Positions 50,211 through 60,031 of a stretch of 64,000 nt of DNA are shown here, piece after piece. The notes under the pieces were generated by a model. The model did not search any database, was not told the DNA's origin, and saw only the letters and a list, made by a program, of their open reading frames with translations. The stretch is taken from positions 62,001 to 126,000 of the forward strand of contig CAWIXS010000027.1 of assembly GCA_963840075.1 (NCBI GenBank), read 5' to 3'. How positions within the stretch are numbered: the stretch's first letter is position 1; every line of letters begins with the position of its first letter. Made by a program: the position numbers and the translations under genes. The DNA comes from AWTP1-13 sp963840075 (GTDB lineage: Bacteria; Pseudomonadota; Alphaproteobacteria; Rhizobiales; Hyphomicrobiaceae).

Positions 50211-51515
50211 ATGCGCACCGGTGCCCAGATCAAGGCCGCCATCGAGGTGCTCGACGAGGTCCTCAACCGGCATCGGCCGGCCGCCGTTGCGCTCGCCGAC
50301 TGGGGGCGCGGCCATCGCTTTGCCGGCTCCGGCGACCGGGCCGCCATCGGCAACCTGGTCTACGACGCCCTGCGCCGGCGCCGGTCGCTGGGTGCCCAGA
50401 TGGGGAGCGACACCCCGCGTGCGATCGCCCTCGCTGCCGCCCCGAGGGCGCTGGGCCTCTCCCCCGACGCGGTGATCGCCAGCGCCGACGGCTCTGCCCA
50501 CGCCATCGAGCCGCCCAGCGAGGCCGAGCGGGCGGGATTGCAGCGCGCCCTGCCGGCCAGCCTTCCAGATTCGGTCCTGGGCGATTTCCCCGATTGGCTC
50601 GAGCCGTCGTTCCGGCGCGTGTTCGGCGCGGCCGCCGCCGCGGAAGGGGCGGCCCTGGCGCGGCGGGCGCCGGTCGACCTGCGCGTCAACACGCTGAAGG
50701 CCGACCGCGACAAGGTCCTGAAGGCGCTGGCCCGCTTCTCCCCCGTTCCGACCCCCTACTCGCCCATCGGGGTGCGCCTGCCGGAGCCCGACGGCCCCGG
50801 CCGCCAGCCCAATGTGGAAGCCGAGGCCGGCCACGGCAGAGGCTGGTACGAGGTGCAGGACGAAGGCTCGCAGATCGCCGCCCTGATGGGCGCTGCGGCA
50901 CCCCGCCAGCAGGTCCTCGACATCTGCGCCGGGGCCGGCGGCAAGGCGCTCGCCTTCGCCGCGGCGATGCGCAACACCGGCCAAGTCTACGCCTACGACG
51001 ATGATCCGGCGCGCCTGCGGCCCATCTTCGAGCGCCTCAAGCGCGCCGGCGCCCGCAACGTGCAGGTGCTGCCGGCGGGCGACCAGGAGGCGCTCGCCAG
51101 GCTCGGCCCCCGCTTCGACCTCGTCCTCATCGATGCGCCCTGCACCGGTACCGGCGCCTGGCGCCGCCGCCCCGACGCCAAGTGGCGGCTGAAGCCTGCG
51201 AATCTGGCGCAGAGACAGACGGAGCAGCGGGCGATCCTCGGTCTGGCTGCCCCGCTCGTCAAACCCGGCGGGCGTCTCGTCTACGTCACCTGCTCGGTGC
51301 TGCCGGAGGAGAACGAGGACCAGCTCGCGTGGCTCGCCGACAACCATCCGGGCTTCGCGCCGTTCCCCTGGCGTGACGCCTGGGCGCAGGGCGTGGGCAG
51401 CGAGCCCCCAGCCTCCGCCGCAGGCAGCGACACATCGCTGCTGCTGACGCCGGCACACCATGGCACCGACGGCTTCTTCGTCGCGGTGCTGGCGCGCGCC
51501 GCTCGAGCTTCGTGA
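50211..51515 (+). CDS. rsmB: rRNA cytosine-5-methyltransferase (RsmB family)
   Basis: RsmB-type proteins methylate C967 of 16S rRNA or related sites. The 434-residue product shows the N-terminal helical domain, PSFRRVFG, VDLRVNTLKADRDKVLKAL, YEVQDEGSQIAAL, VLDICAGAGGKALAFAA (SAM motif I), FDLVLIDAPCTGTGAWRRRPDAKW with the first motif-IV Cys, and VTCSVLPEENEDQLAWL with the catalytic Cys. The gene is intact; the NusB-like N-terminal part is reduced compared with E. coli, so the exact target base is uncertain. It starts 5 bases after the MAPEG stop. Confidence 0.9.
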   Translation: MRTGAQIKAAIEVLDEVLNRHRPAAVALADWGRGHRFAGSGDRAAIGNLVYDALRRRRSLGAQMGSDTPRAIALAAAPRALGLSPDAVIASADGSAHAIEPPSEAERAGLQRALPASLPDSVLGDFPDWLEPSFRRVFGAAAAAEGAALARRAPVDLRVNTLKADRDKVLKALARFSPVPTPYSPIGVRLPEPDGPGRQPNVEAEAGHGRGWYEVQDEGSQIAALMGAAAPRQQVLDICAGAGGKALAFAAAMRNTGQVYAYDDDPARLRPIFERLKRAGARNVQVLPAGDQEALARLGPRFDLVLIDAPCTGTGAWRRRPDAKWRLKPANLAQRQTEQRAILGLAAPLVKPGGRLVYVTCSVLPEENEDQLAWLADNHPGFAPFPWRDAWAQGVGSEPPASAAGSDTSLLLTPAHHGTDGFFVAVLARAARAS

Positions 51516-51711
51516 TGGCCGGGCAGTCAGGCGGTGGAGTTGCACGGCGCGCGGGCCGTCCACAGATATCTGTTTGACAGGGAAATCCGCTGCACTATGG
51601 ATCATCGCCCGGAGGCCGGAGGGCCTCACGTGTCGGCCCGCCTGCGGGTGGCGCCGAGAGAGAGCGCAGGCGCCCGGCGCCGGCGGTAACGAGGAGGGCA
51701 GTTCGTCCCAC

Positions 51712-53665
51712 ATGGTTATTGCCACGACCAAGCCGAAGCGTCCTCGGCGCCTGGCACGGTCCTGTCTCGGTCCGGTCGCAGACCTCGAGGCGCATCTTCC
51801 CGAGGAGTGGTGGCGCAAGCTTTTCAACGCCCTCTACGTGAAGACCGACGGCGATGTCGTCGAGAACCTGGAGAACACCCGCCGCGATGTCGACTTCATC
51901 GTTGCGGCGGCCGCGATCCAGCCCCACAGCCACATCCTCGATCTGTGCTGCGGCCAGGGCCGGCACTGCCTCGAGCTTGCCCGCCGCGGCTTCAAGCACG
52001 TCATGGGCCTCGACCGCTCGCGCTATCTCGTGCGACTCGCCAAGAAGCGGGCGCAGACCGAGGGCCTGCAGGTGCTGTTCAAGGAGGGCGATGCGCGCAA
52101 CCCGCGGCTGCCCGAGAGCAGCATCGACTGCGTTGCCATCATGGGCAACTCCTTCGGCTACTTCTCCAACAAGCGGGACGACGAGAAGGTCCTGCACGCG
52201 GTCGGCAAGCTGCTGCGCCCCAGCGGCCAGATCGTGCTCGACATCACCGACGGTGCCCATATGCACGAGAACTTCGAGCGGCGCTCGTGGGAGTGGATCG
52301 ACGAGCACCATTTCGTGTGCCGCGAGCGCTCCATCAGCCACGACGGCGAGCGGCTGATCTCGCGCGAGGTCATCGTCCACGACGAGATGGGCGTGATCGC
52401 CGACCAGTTCTACGCCGAGCGGCTCTACACGCGCGAGAGCATCGCCAAGCTGCTGGAGAAGGCCGGCTTCCGCAACGTGCGCCATCACGGGCATACAGAG
52501 GCGCTCTCCGACCGCGAGCAGGACCTCGGCATGATGGCGCGGCGCATCCTGTTGAGCGCCGATGCCCCGCACCTGCCGGTGCGCAAGGGCAAGGGCAAGC
52601 TGCAGGCGCTCGATGTCACCGTGCTCCTGGGCGACCACCGCTTGCCCGACCAGGTCAAGCGCGGCGGCACCTTCAACCCCGAGGACATCGAGACCACCCG
52701 CAAGCTCAAGGACGCGCTTGCCGAGCTGCCGAGCTACAAGTTCCGCTTCCTCGACAATCACGGCACGCTGGAGCGCGACCTGACCGAGCTGCGCACCGAT
52801 CTGGTGCTCAACCTCTGCGACGAGGGCTGGAACAACGACCCCTTCAAGGAGCTGCACGTGCCGGCGCTGTTGGAGGTGCTGGGCATCGGTTACACCGGCG
52901 CCGGTCCCGTCGGCGCTGGCCGCCTGCTACGACAAAGGGCTCGTGCGCGCCGTGGCCCAGTCGCTCGACGTGCCGGTGCCGCTGGAGAGCTATGTGCGGC
53001 CGGGCGACCAGGGCGCAACGCTGCCGTCGGTGTTCCCGGCGCTCCTCAAGCCGAACCAGGGCGACTCGAGCCAGGGCATCACCAAGGACGCCGTCGTCAC
53101 CAACGAGAAGGCGCTGCTCGACTATCTCGACCGGCTGCGCACGGAGTTTCCCAGGCGCGGCGTGCTGGTGCAGGAGTTCCTGACCGGCAACGAGTATTCC
53201 GTGGGCCTGGTCGGCAATCCCGACCAGGGGCTGCGAGCGCTGCCGATCCTGGAGGTCGACTACTCGCGCCTCGATCCCGGCCTGCCGAAAATCCTCGGCT
53301 ACGAGTCCAAGTGGATCCCCGACAGTCCCTATTGGACCCAGATCAAGTACCGCGAGACCACGTTGGCCGATCAGCAGCAGCAGCAGCTGATCGACAACTC
53401 CACGCGCCTGTTCGAGCGGCTCGGCTGCCGCGAGTATGCCCGCTTCGATTTTCGCGCCGACTTCCGGGGTGAGATCAAGCTCCTGGAGGTCAACCCGAAC
53501 CCCGGCTGGTGCTGGGACGGCAAGATGAACATCATGGCCGGCTTCCAGGGCATGCGCTACTCCGAGCTGCTGGCGCAGATCCTCCAGGCGGCCGTGGAGC
53601 GTCTCGGCGTCACCGCCAAGCCGGCGCAGGCCGCCGCCAACGGCCAGGCCGTCGCCGCCGAGTAG
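51712..53665 (+). CDS. Fused SAM-dependent methyltransferase and D-Ala-D-Ala-ligase-like ATP-grasp protein, one frameshift
   Basis: About 650 residues. The N-terminal ~270 residues form a class I methyltransferase: HSHILDLCCGQGRHCLELARRGF (SAM motif I), MGLDRS, EGDARNPRLPESSIDCVAIMGNSFGYF, RPSGQIVLDITDG, followed by MxxRxIL. The C-terminal ~350 residues are ATP-grasp: VLNLCDEGWNND, YTGAGP, PALLKPNQGDSSQGI, VLVQEFLTGNEYSVGLVGNP, ARFDFRADFRGEIKLLEVNPNPGWCWDGK, with the Glu/Asn metal ligands. The frame changes near 52915, between the D-Ala-ligase lobe and the grasp core. Fusion of these two domains is a lead for amide-bond formation on a methylated substrate; product unknown. A GAGGAGG site precedes ATG 51712. 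Confidence 0.85.
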
Positions 53666-53702
53666 CTCCAACCGCTTCCCTCCCCCTTGCGCCGACCGGA
53701 TT

Positions 53703-53725
53703 CCCCTCCCCCTTGCGGGGAGGGG
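53703..53725 (+). terminator. CCCCTCCCC/GGGGAGGGG hairpin after the methyltransferase/ATP-grasp gene
   Basis: Perfect 9-base arms with a 5-base loop (CTTGC), 37 bases after the stop codon. No T-run follows; it is a common type of rhizobial intergenic hairpin. Confidence 0.45.
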
Positions 53726-53764
53726 TCAGGGGTGGGGGGACTCCCGCCCGGAAGTTCTGGAAAA

Positions 53765-54110
53765 CACCTCCGGCCTCGCAGGGCCGCGGCCCTCGAGGTT
53801 TAGCGAGGAGGAGCAGGGCGTTCCAGGCTGCGCCCGGTTGACCTGCGACCTGAACCATGCGGGCGCATGAACGCCCTGCTCGACCGTGCGCGCACGCGCC
53901 TGAGCGCTTGTCAGGTCAAGCCACCGGCCCAGGCCGTAATCGCGCACCGGTTTTGCCGCATCCGGGTCCCGTTTACCCCGGGCTTGCTACCCGGACCCGA
54001 CGCTTGGATGGTCTGTCCACCTGCCTGGCGTGACGTCGGACTGCGACCCCCCGGCTCCTGGGCTGGCATCCGCCGCTGCAGCGGCACACGCCGTCTCCGG
54101 GGTGCACGCA
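53765..54110 (+). repeat. Dispersed ~350-bp repeat, copy B
   Basis: This is the plus-strand counterpart of copy A at 309-660, which reads on the minus strand; the two are therefore inverted relative to each other, 53 kb apart. Shared blocks are GGCGTTCCAGGC..GCGCCCGGTTG, CGGGCGCATGAACGCCCTGCT, TTTGCCGCATCCGGG, CGCTTGGATGGTCTGTCCAC, CGGACTGCG, CGGCTCCT and CTCCGGGGTG. It lies in a 618-base gene-free region (53666-54283). Confidence 0.75.
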
Positions 54111-54183
54111 TCATATCGCGGACGACCCCACCGCACACTATCGATCTGTATACATTGTTAACCGCAGGCAAACACGCCCCCTC

Positions 54184-54262
54184 CACCCGTCATCCCGGAA
54201 GCCGAGCCCCGGCCCGCAGGGCCAGGGGCGAGGCTATCCGGGACCTCCATCGACGAGTCGAA
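54184..54262. repeat. Partial copy of the CGTCATCCCGG element
   Basis: Begins CCACCCGTCATCCCGGAAGCCGAGCC, matching the left part of the 4963-5100 element (TCCACCCGTCATCCCGGAAG), and ends GGCTATCCGGGACC. The right arm of the 4963-5100 palindrome is missing. Confidence 0.6.
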
Positions 54263-54283
54263 CCCGACAAGAACGCCGGGCAC

Positions 54284-55333
54284 CTACATCTCCAGCGCGG
54301 CACCTTCCAGCTCGTACGGCCACGCGGCGATGCCGCCCTGGAGCGAGAGCGCATTGAGGCCGGCCTGGCGCATCAGGAAGGCCGCGGCGCGGGAGCGCCG
54401 GCCACTGCGGCAATAGACGATGTAGTCGCGCGCCTTGTCGAGGCCGCGGGCGCGCACGCGGATCTCCTCCATGGGGATCAGGCGCGCGTTCTTGAGCCGC
54501 CACAGCTCCCACTCCTCCTCGAAGCGGCAATCGATGAGGGCGGCATTGTTCTGCTCCACGCGGCGCAACGCTTCCGCGGGGGCGATCTCCTGCACCAGCT
54601 CCGCCTTGAGCAGCCGGTCGAAATCGGCCTTGCCGAGCCTGAGGACACGGCCGCCATCGGGCATGCGCACCGTGGCGTTGCGCGGCTCGCCCTGCAGCAG
54701 CGCCTCCTCACCGAAGCTGGCGCCGGGTCCGAGCGTGGCCAGCTTCGCCGGCGCCTTGCCCTCCTCGCTGCGCCAGACCTCCGCGCGGCCGGAGTCGATC
54801 ACGTAGAAGTAATCGCCGGTCTCGCCCTGCGTCACCACCGCCTCGCCGGCGGCCACGTCCTGCGGCTGCATCGCCTCGGCACAGCGGCACAGGGTCTCCA
54901 GCGACAGCGGCTTGAACGGCTCGGCGGTGATGAGGCCGGCGACGCGTTCGCGCACCCTGTCCTCGAGCGTCGTAAGGCTCCTGGCCTCCTGGCGGCCGGA
55001 CAGCACGGCATCGAGCCGCTCGCCGTCGATCACCAGATACACCGAGGGGCGGCTCAGCCGCAGGCTGGCGTTGGCGGGGATGGTGTAGAGAATGGCAGGG
55101 TCCGGCGCATCCTCGTCGACACGGAAGGCCGCCAGATGCCGCCCGCCGTCGCCCATCTCCAGGCCGCCTTCCAACAGCACGACCAGGTCGCCCTGGCGCG
55201 CGGGCACGCCCTCGCCGGCGGAGCCCCTGCTCACACCGGGGCTCTCGATCAGACTGGCAACGGCCTCGTCCGGCAGGTGCGCGAACAGCCGCGCACGCTT
55301 GAGCTTCGATGTAACGGGTTCCATGGGTTGCAT
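54284..55333 (-). CDS. Cyclic-nucleotide-binding and rhodanese domain protein
   Basis: A 349-residue cytoplasmic protein. The N-terminal part (LFAHLPDEAVASLI) resembles a weak nucleotide-binding domain. A second, clearer cNMP-binding domain follows: VVTQGETGDYFYVIDSGRAEVW, GPGASFGEEALLQGEPRNATVRM with the PGExAL-like phosphate cassette (here SFGEEALLQGEPRNATV). The C-terminus is a rhodanese fold (ALIDCRFEEEWELWRLKNARLIPM) with the active-site loop VYCRSGRRSRAAAFL containing the catalytic Cys. It may couple nucleotide sensing to sulfur or arsenate-like chemistry; function unknown. ATG 55333 or 55324 starts it. It is divergent from guaA. Confidence 0.88.
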   Translation of the reverse strand: MQPMEPVTSKLKRARLFAHLPDEAVASLIESPGVSRGSAGEGVPARQGDLVVLLEGGLEMGDGGRHLAAFRVDEDAPDPAILYTIPANASLRLSRPSVYLVIDGERLDAVLSGRQEARSLTTLEDRVRERVAGLITAEPFKPLSLETLCRCAEAMQPQDVAAGEAVVTQGETGDYFYVIDSGRAEVWRSEEGKAPAKLATLGPGASFGEEALLQGEPRNATVRMPDGGRVLRLGKADFDRLLKAELVQEIAPAEALRRVEQNNAALIDCRFEEEWELWRLKNARLIPMEEIRVRARGLDKARDYIVYCRSGRRSRAAAFLMRQAGLNALSLQGGIAAWPYELEGAALEM

Positions 55334-55611
55334 TGAATAGCAGGAACGGAGCCGTGGGCCAATCGGGCAGCTGCCGTGCCGAGCCCGGATTTGCGGTCCA
55401 CAACTTGCGCCGAAGGCGCACAAGCGAGCGGAGCTCGCTCTGGCCCATCCGGGCCGGGACAAGGCATCGGCGGCACGCCCGTCAATCCTGGCCTGGGCAG
55501 GCTCCCGCCGGAAGACGGCCCGGTTGCTTGACCGGCACACCCCCCGATGGTCTAGGAATGCCGCCTGCGCAACCCACCAATTCTGCCCCGCAGGGCAGCC
55601 CCAGGGCCGAC

Positions 55612-57160
55612 ATGACCGACACCGTCCTCATCATCGACTTCGGCAGCCAGGTGACCCAGCTGATCGCGCGCCGGGTGCGCGAGCAGGGCGTCTACTCCGA
55701 GATCGTCCCCTTCAATCGGGCGGACGAGGCTTTGGCCCGGCTGCAGCCGAAGGCCGTCATTCTCTCGGGCGGCCCCGCCAGCGTCACCGAGTTCGGCACG
55801 CCCAGGGCGCCCGACTGGGTGTTCCAGGCCGGCCTGCCGGTGCTCGGCATCTGCTATGGCGAGCAGACCATGGTGGCGCAGCTGGGCGGCGGCGTGGAGG
55901 GCGGCCACCACCGCGAGTTCGGCCGCGCCGAACTCGAGGTCACCGCCGACACGGCCCTGTTCGAGGGCGTGTGGGCCAAGGGCGAGCGCGACACGGTCTG
56001 GATGAGCCACGGCGACCGCGTCACCCAGCTCCCCGCCGGCTTCAAGGTGGTGGGCGTCTCCAAGGGCGCCCCGTTCGCTGCCATCGCCGACGAGAAGCGC
56101 CGGCTCTACGCCGTGCAGTTCCACCCCGAGGTGGCGCACACCCCGCGCGGCGCCGCGCTGATCGGCAACTTCGTGCGCCGCATCGCCGGCCTGGCGGGCG
56201 ACTGGAGCATGGCCCACTTCAAGTCGAGCGAGATCGCCAGGATCCGCGCCCAGGTCGGCAACGGCCGCGTCATCTGTGGCCTCTCCGGCGGGGTGGACAG
56301 CGCCGTGGCCGCGGTCCTGATCCACGAGGCGATCGGCGACCGGCTCACCTGCATCCTGGTGGACCACGGCCTCATGCGCCAGGACGAGGCCAGGGAGGTG
56401 GTCTCGCTGTTCCGCCGCCACTACAACATCCCCCTGGTCCACGTCGACGCCGGCGCCCGATTCCTCGAGGCGCTGGCGGGCAGGTCCGACCCGGAGGCGA
56501 AGCGCAAGACCATCGGCGCGCTGTTCGTCGACGTGTTCGAGGAGGAGGCCAAGAAGCTCGGCGGCGCCGAGTTCCTGGCCCAGGGCACGCTCTACCCCGA
56601 CGTGATCGAGAGCGTCTCCTTCACCGGCGGCCCGTCCGTCACCATCAAGTCCCACCACAACGTCGGCGGCCTGCCCGAGCGCATGCACCTGAAGCTGGTG
56701 GAGCCCCTGCGCGAGCTCTTCAAGGACGAGGTGCGCGCCCTCGGCCGCGAGCTGGGCCTGCCCGAGCCTTTCATCGGGCGCCACCCCTTCCCCGGCCCCG
56801 GGTTGGCCATTCGGCTGTTGGGCGAGGTCAGGGCCGAGGACCTGGAGGTGCTGCGCAAGGCCGACGCCATCTTCCTCGAGGAGATCCGCAAGGCCGGCCT
56901 CTACGACAGGATCTGGCAGGCCTTCGCCGTGCTGCTGCCGGTGCGCACGGTCGGCGTGATGGGCGACGCCCGCACCTACGACAAGGTCTGCGCCCTGCGC
57001 GCCGTGACCTCGACGGACGGCATGACCGCCGACTTCTTCGAGTTCCCCCACGACGTGCTGGGGCGGGCGGCGACGCGCATCATCAACGAGGTCGCAGGGC
57101 ATCAACCGCGTCGTGTACGACGTGACGAGCAAGCCGCCGGGGACGATCGAGTGGGAGTGA
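55612..57160 (+). CDS. guaA: GMP synthase (glutamine-hydrolysing), one frameshift near the end
   Basis: GuaA aminates XMP to GMP. The product (516 residues) has the class I amidotransferase domain: IIDFGSQVTQLIARRVRE, the catalytic Cys in GICYGEQTM, and VQFHPEVAHT with the His-Glu dyad. The ATP-pyrophosphatase domain has ICGLSGGVDSAVAAV, DVIESVSF, TIKSHHNVGGLPERM and the dimerisation C-terminal PFPGPGLAIRLLGEV. Near 57097 one extra base shifts the frame; the correct ending GINRVVYDVTSKPPGTIEWE closes at TGA 57158-57160. Without correction 20 altered residues follow. ATG 55612 is preferred; ATG 55558 would add 18. It is the third gene of the guaB-rsmB-guaA set. Confidence 0.95.
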
Positions 57161-57230
57161 CTTGAATGCCGCTCTGACTCCATCTTTTCAGTCTACCCCG
57201 TCCCTCCTGACCTGAGAATCTATATCTGCT

Positions 57231-57715
57231 TCAGCATAACTTGATCACAGCCGGAAGCGTATCGCTTATCTGATTGTACGAGTGTTCGAACCCGATAAGG
57301 CCGCCGACGAGCGAATGCAGCCCCATGTGCATCACGGAGTCCCGGTTTCGAATATTTCGACCAAGCTCAGTCAGTGTCCTTTCTCGATCATGTGTGCAGA
57401 ACAGCAACGCTGTCCCAGACCTGCCGCCTTCTGGAGAAGTTCGCTGAGGTACCAACAGGCGGCAACGCCCTCTACACAAGACCGAGTAAGAGTTAGTGCC
57501 GCAGCCAATTGCCCGGTTTGGTACAAATCACATGCAACGCGCGCCAACTCCTCAGTGCGCCAAATCAAGGTCTCACGAAAGACGAGTGCCTTCCACGGCG
57601 TCTTGGCTGTGACAGAAACTGATGCAGGGTCCGCGACCCGAGGGAGGCTCTGCGTTAGCAGGCTCACACGTGCCTTTGCCTCGTCGAGGAGTTCTGTCAG
57701 AGGTTTCTTGGACAT
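57231..57715 (-). CDS. Unknown helical protein in a less GC-rich stretch, probably one frameshift
   Basis: Two overlapping frames give one protein of about 161 residues: MSKKPLTELLDEAKARVSLL...LARVACDLYQTGQLAAALTLTRSCVEGVAACWYLSELL in the first, then TLTELGRNIRNRDSVMHMG...FEHSYNQISDTLPAVIKL in the second, with the break near 57400. It is not recognised by name. The LTRSCVEGVAACWYL helix recalls HEPN-like RxxxE proteins, some of which are toxins or defence proteins; this is a weak lead. The base composition of 57170-57890 is lower in GC than either flank, which suggests it was acquired. Confidence 0.45.
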
Positions 57716-57904
57716 TTGTTCAATCTAGCTCGATTCCTCATCAAGAGCGCACTCCTCAAGTTTAGCCTGCAGGGATGGCCTCGCCGATGCCTCTCGAATC
57801 GTGCTTGCTCGTGGCCATGAAGAATAAGCTCTTCATGTGGTCTCAAGTAGCCGCGTGGTGGGCGTCATAAGTACTGCTCAGCGAGTAGCTAAAGGGACGC
57901 GGGA

Positions 57905-58309
57905 ATGGCACGCCGACAAGGCATATGGGTGAAGATGCTCGCCGCCGAGGACAAGGCGGCCATCGGCGCCAGGTGCGAGCGCTTCATCGCCGAGGTCCTG
58001 AAGCCTCGGTTTCTGCCTGAGGTCCGCCCGACCCAGTTCAACTACCCCATCGACATCGTCGGCAAATGGCGGGGGAGCAAGTACAGCTTCATCACGCGCT
58101 ATCGCTCGGGCTTCCCGGACAATCTCGGAGAGGAGTTCGATGCGCCGTTCACGCGCCTCGATCATGCCTACGGGCATCCGGCGGACGTCCGCTTCGACGT
58201 CATGTGGCGCCGGCACACGGGGCAGTGGTGGCGCCTTTACTCCGCCGTCAGCCTCGAGGAGGCCCTGCGCTCGATCGAGACTGATATGTTCCTGCAGCCG
58301 CACGTTTGA
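57905..58309 (+). CDS. Hypothetical protein
   Basis: A 134-residue protein not assigned to a family with confidence. It begins MARRQGIWVKMLAAEDKAAIGARCERFIAEVLKPRF, and ends with aromatic-rich YSFITRYRSG and WWRLYSAVSLEEALRSIETD, reminiscent of small DUF3024-type proteins. The frame is intact, and ATG 57905 gives the natural start. It lies just upstream of the toxin-antitoxin pair and after a low-GC stretch, so it may be accessory. Confidence 0.6.
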   Translation: MARRQGIWVKMLAAEDKAAIGARCERFIAEVLKPRFLPEVRPTQFNYPIDIVGKWRGSKYSFITRYRSGFPDNLGEEFDAPFTRLDHAYGHPADVRFDVMWRRHTGQWWRLYSAVSLEEALRSIETDMFLQPHV

Positions 58310-58398
58310 AGGCCGACGGCGCGTCCTGCTCTTGCCAGGTCGGATAATCGGCGCTATGTTGAACAAAATCGCGATATGTTCAACACGCGAGGCGGTCC

Positions 58399-58714
58399 AT
58401 GAGCAAAGTCGTTGCCAAGAAGGCAAGGCTGGCCGGAAGGCGCGGACCGGGACTTGAGGAGGAAGGCCAGACACCCTTCGAGAGCGTCATGGACGCCGCG
58501 AAGCGTGCCGGCCTGCTCAAGGAGAAGAGCAGCCGCATCGCTGGAAGGGTGAGCCCGTGCGCTGATCGAGCAGGCCAAGAGGCGCACCGGCATCGAATCC
58601 GACACCGACCTGATCGAGTTCGCGCTGGCGAACATCGCGCTGGAGGACAATTTCGCCGAGGCGTTCAAGGCTTCCCACGGCAAGGTCGACCCAGACTTGA
58701 AGCTCGGCTTCTGA
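58399..58714 (+). CDS. Putative type II antitoxin, one frameshift
   Basis: A gene encoding about 104 residues in two pieces: MSKVVAKKARLAGRRGPG...FESVMDAAKRAGLLKEKSSRIAGRVSP, and, in the next frame, ALIEQAKRRTGIESDTDLIEFALANIALEDNFAEAFKA..LKLGF. The joint is near 58555. The second part, with TDLIEFALANIALEDNF, resembles antitoxins that precede PIN toxins in Hyphomicrobiales. The PIN gene follows 1 base after its stop, the classic bicistronic layout. Confidence 0.65.
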
Positions 58715-58715
58715 A

Positions 58716-59297
58716 GTGGCGAGCTTCGATTTCGACGCCGCCGTCCGCTGGGCGAGGCTCGATCCACGCAGGACCTTGGCCCGCCGCGCGGATGCGGAGC
58801 TGCCATTCGTCAGCGAGGAGCGCAGTCGCCGGTCAGGCGTTGCTGCTCGACACCTGCGTGTACATTGACAGCTTCAGGACCGCTCTCCGGACATCGTCGA
58901 AAGCCTGACGGCGACGCGGCTGGTCAATCACTCGACCGTTGCCATCCAGGAGCTGATGCACACGGTGGGCGTCCTGGACCCGGACGATCCACGCACGCGC
59001 GGGGGCGTCATCGACGATCCGCGGCCTCATCTGGCCATGCCGCCGCACCGGATATTCGCGCCCGACGCCGATGTCCTGGGACGCGCCGCACTGCTCTCCG
59101 GCATCGTCTGCCGCCTCCAGGGTTACTCTGCCGACCACAAGCTGCGCGCCCTGCACGATTGCGTGCTCCTGCTGCACGCTCAGAAGCTCGGTCTCACGCT
59201 GCTCACCGCCAATGTCGCCGATTTCGATATTCTCCTGCAGCTGCTGCGCTCAGCGACGCGTCCTCTTCTATCGGCGACCAGCGTCCCGGCTGGGTAA
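58716..59297 (+). pseudogene. PIN-domain toxin (VapC-like), with at least two frame breaks
   Basis: Starting GTG 58716 in the antitoxin operon, the first ~35 residues (VASFDFDAAVRWARLD) lead into LLLDTCVYIDSF with the first PIN Asp in a new frame (break near 58825), then to IVESLTATRLVNHSTVAIQELMHTVGV with the catalytic Glu in a third frame (break near 58877). The last part is intact and ends LTLLTANVADFDILLQLL, with the terminal NxxDF motif. PIN toxins cleave RNA. Whether the breaks are errors or inactivation is unresolved; in an accessory region inactivation is plausible. Confidence 0.65.
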
Positions 59298-59311
59298 CGC
59301 GCTGGCCGAGG

Positions 59312-59876
59312 CTACGGCGGCAGCCACGTCTCGCCGGTCTCCGCGTCCACGTGCGCCAGCCGGAGGCCGGCCGGCCCAACGTCTATGGTGCCCAGCACGA
59401 TAGGCAGCGTGAACCGGCGTGGCCCGATCGACCCGGGGTTGAACACCGCAATCCCGCGGTCGCTGCCGATGAACGGGACGTGGGAGTGCCCGCACACGAC
59501 CAGCGCCGCGCCCTCGGCCTCGGCCATGCGGGCCACCGGCGCACGCAGCTTCGGGCCGTAGAGCGCGATGTGCGTCATCAGGATGCGCAACGGAGCCGGA
59601 GCCGCGATGGTGAGCACGAGCACGTCGGGCAGGTCGGGCGCAAAGCGCGTCGATGTTGCCGCGCACGGCATGGACCGGGGCAAACTCGGCGAGCGCGTCG
59701 AGCACCGCCAGGTCGCCGATGTCCCCGGCGTGAAGGATCGCGTGGGGGGCCAGCGCGGCGATGCGCACGCCCATCGCCGGGTGCGGCTGCGAATGCGTGT
59801 CCGAAACGACCGCGAGACGGAGCGAGCCGTCCGCCGCGACCGGCACTGACGCCGTCCTCTTCACGAGCCGCCCCAT
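59312..59876 (-). CDS. YfcE-type metallophosphoesterase, one frameshift
   Basis: About 188 residues. The N-terminal half reads LAVVSDTHSQPHP and ILHAGDIGDLAVLDAL, then VRGNIDA, with the metal-binding Asp, His and Asn of the calcineurin-like fold. The second half, in another frame after a break near 59645, has VVCGHSHVPF, NPGSIGPRR and a final strand. These are the five motifs of the YfcE/MJ0936 phosphodiesterase family, whose natural substrates are not settled. ATG 59876 is used. It is divergent from the M20 peptidase. Confidence 0.85.
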
Positions 59877-60031
59877 CGCCGCATCCTAGCATGCCCGGGC
59901 GGGCCGCAGCACCTCGGCGGTCGCCGGCTGGCTCGTCCCTCGACGGCCCCCACAATCCGCGCATAATCGAGGCGTATCGCGGGGGTGCCCGCTCTTCCCA
60001 GGTCTTCCCGGTTCGTCGAGGAGCAGCCCGA

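Noticed and set aside
57097..57125. An alternative C-terminus for GuaA
   Set aside because: One extra base explains it; the neighbouring frame restores the invariant ending of GMP synthases.
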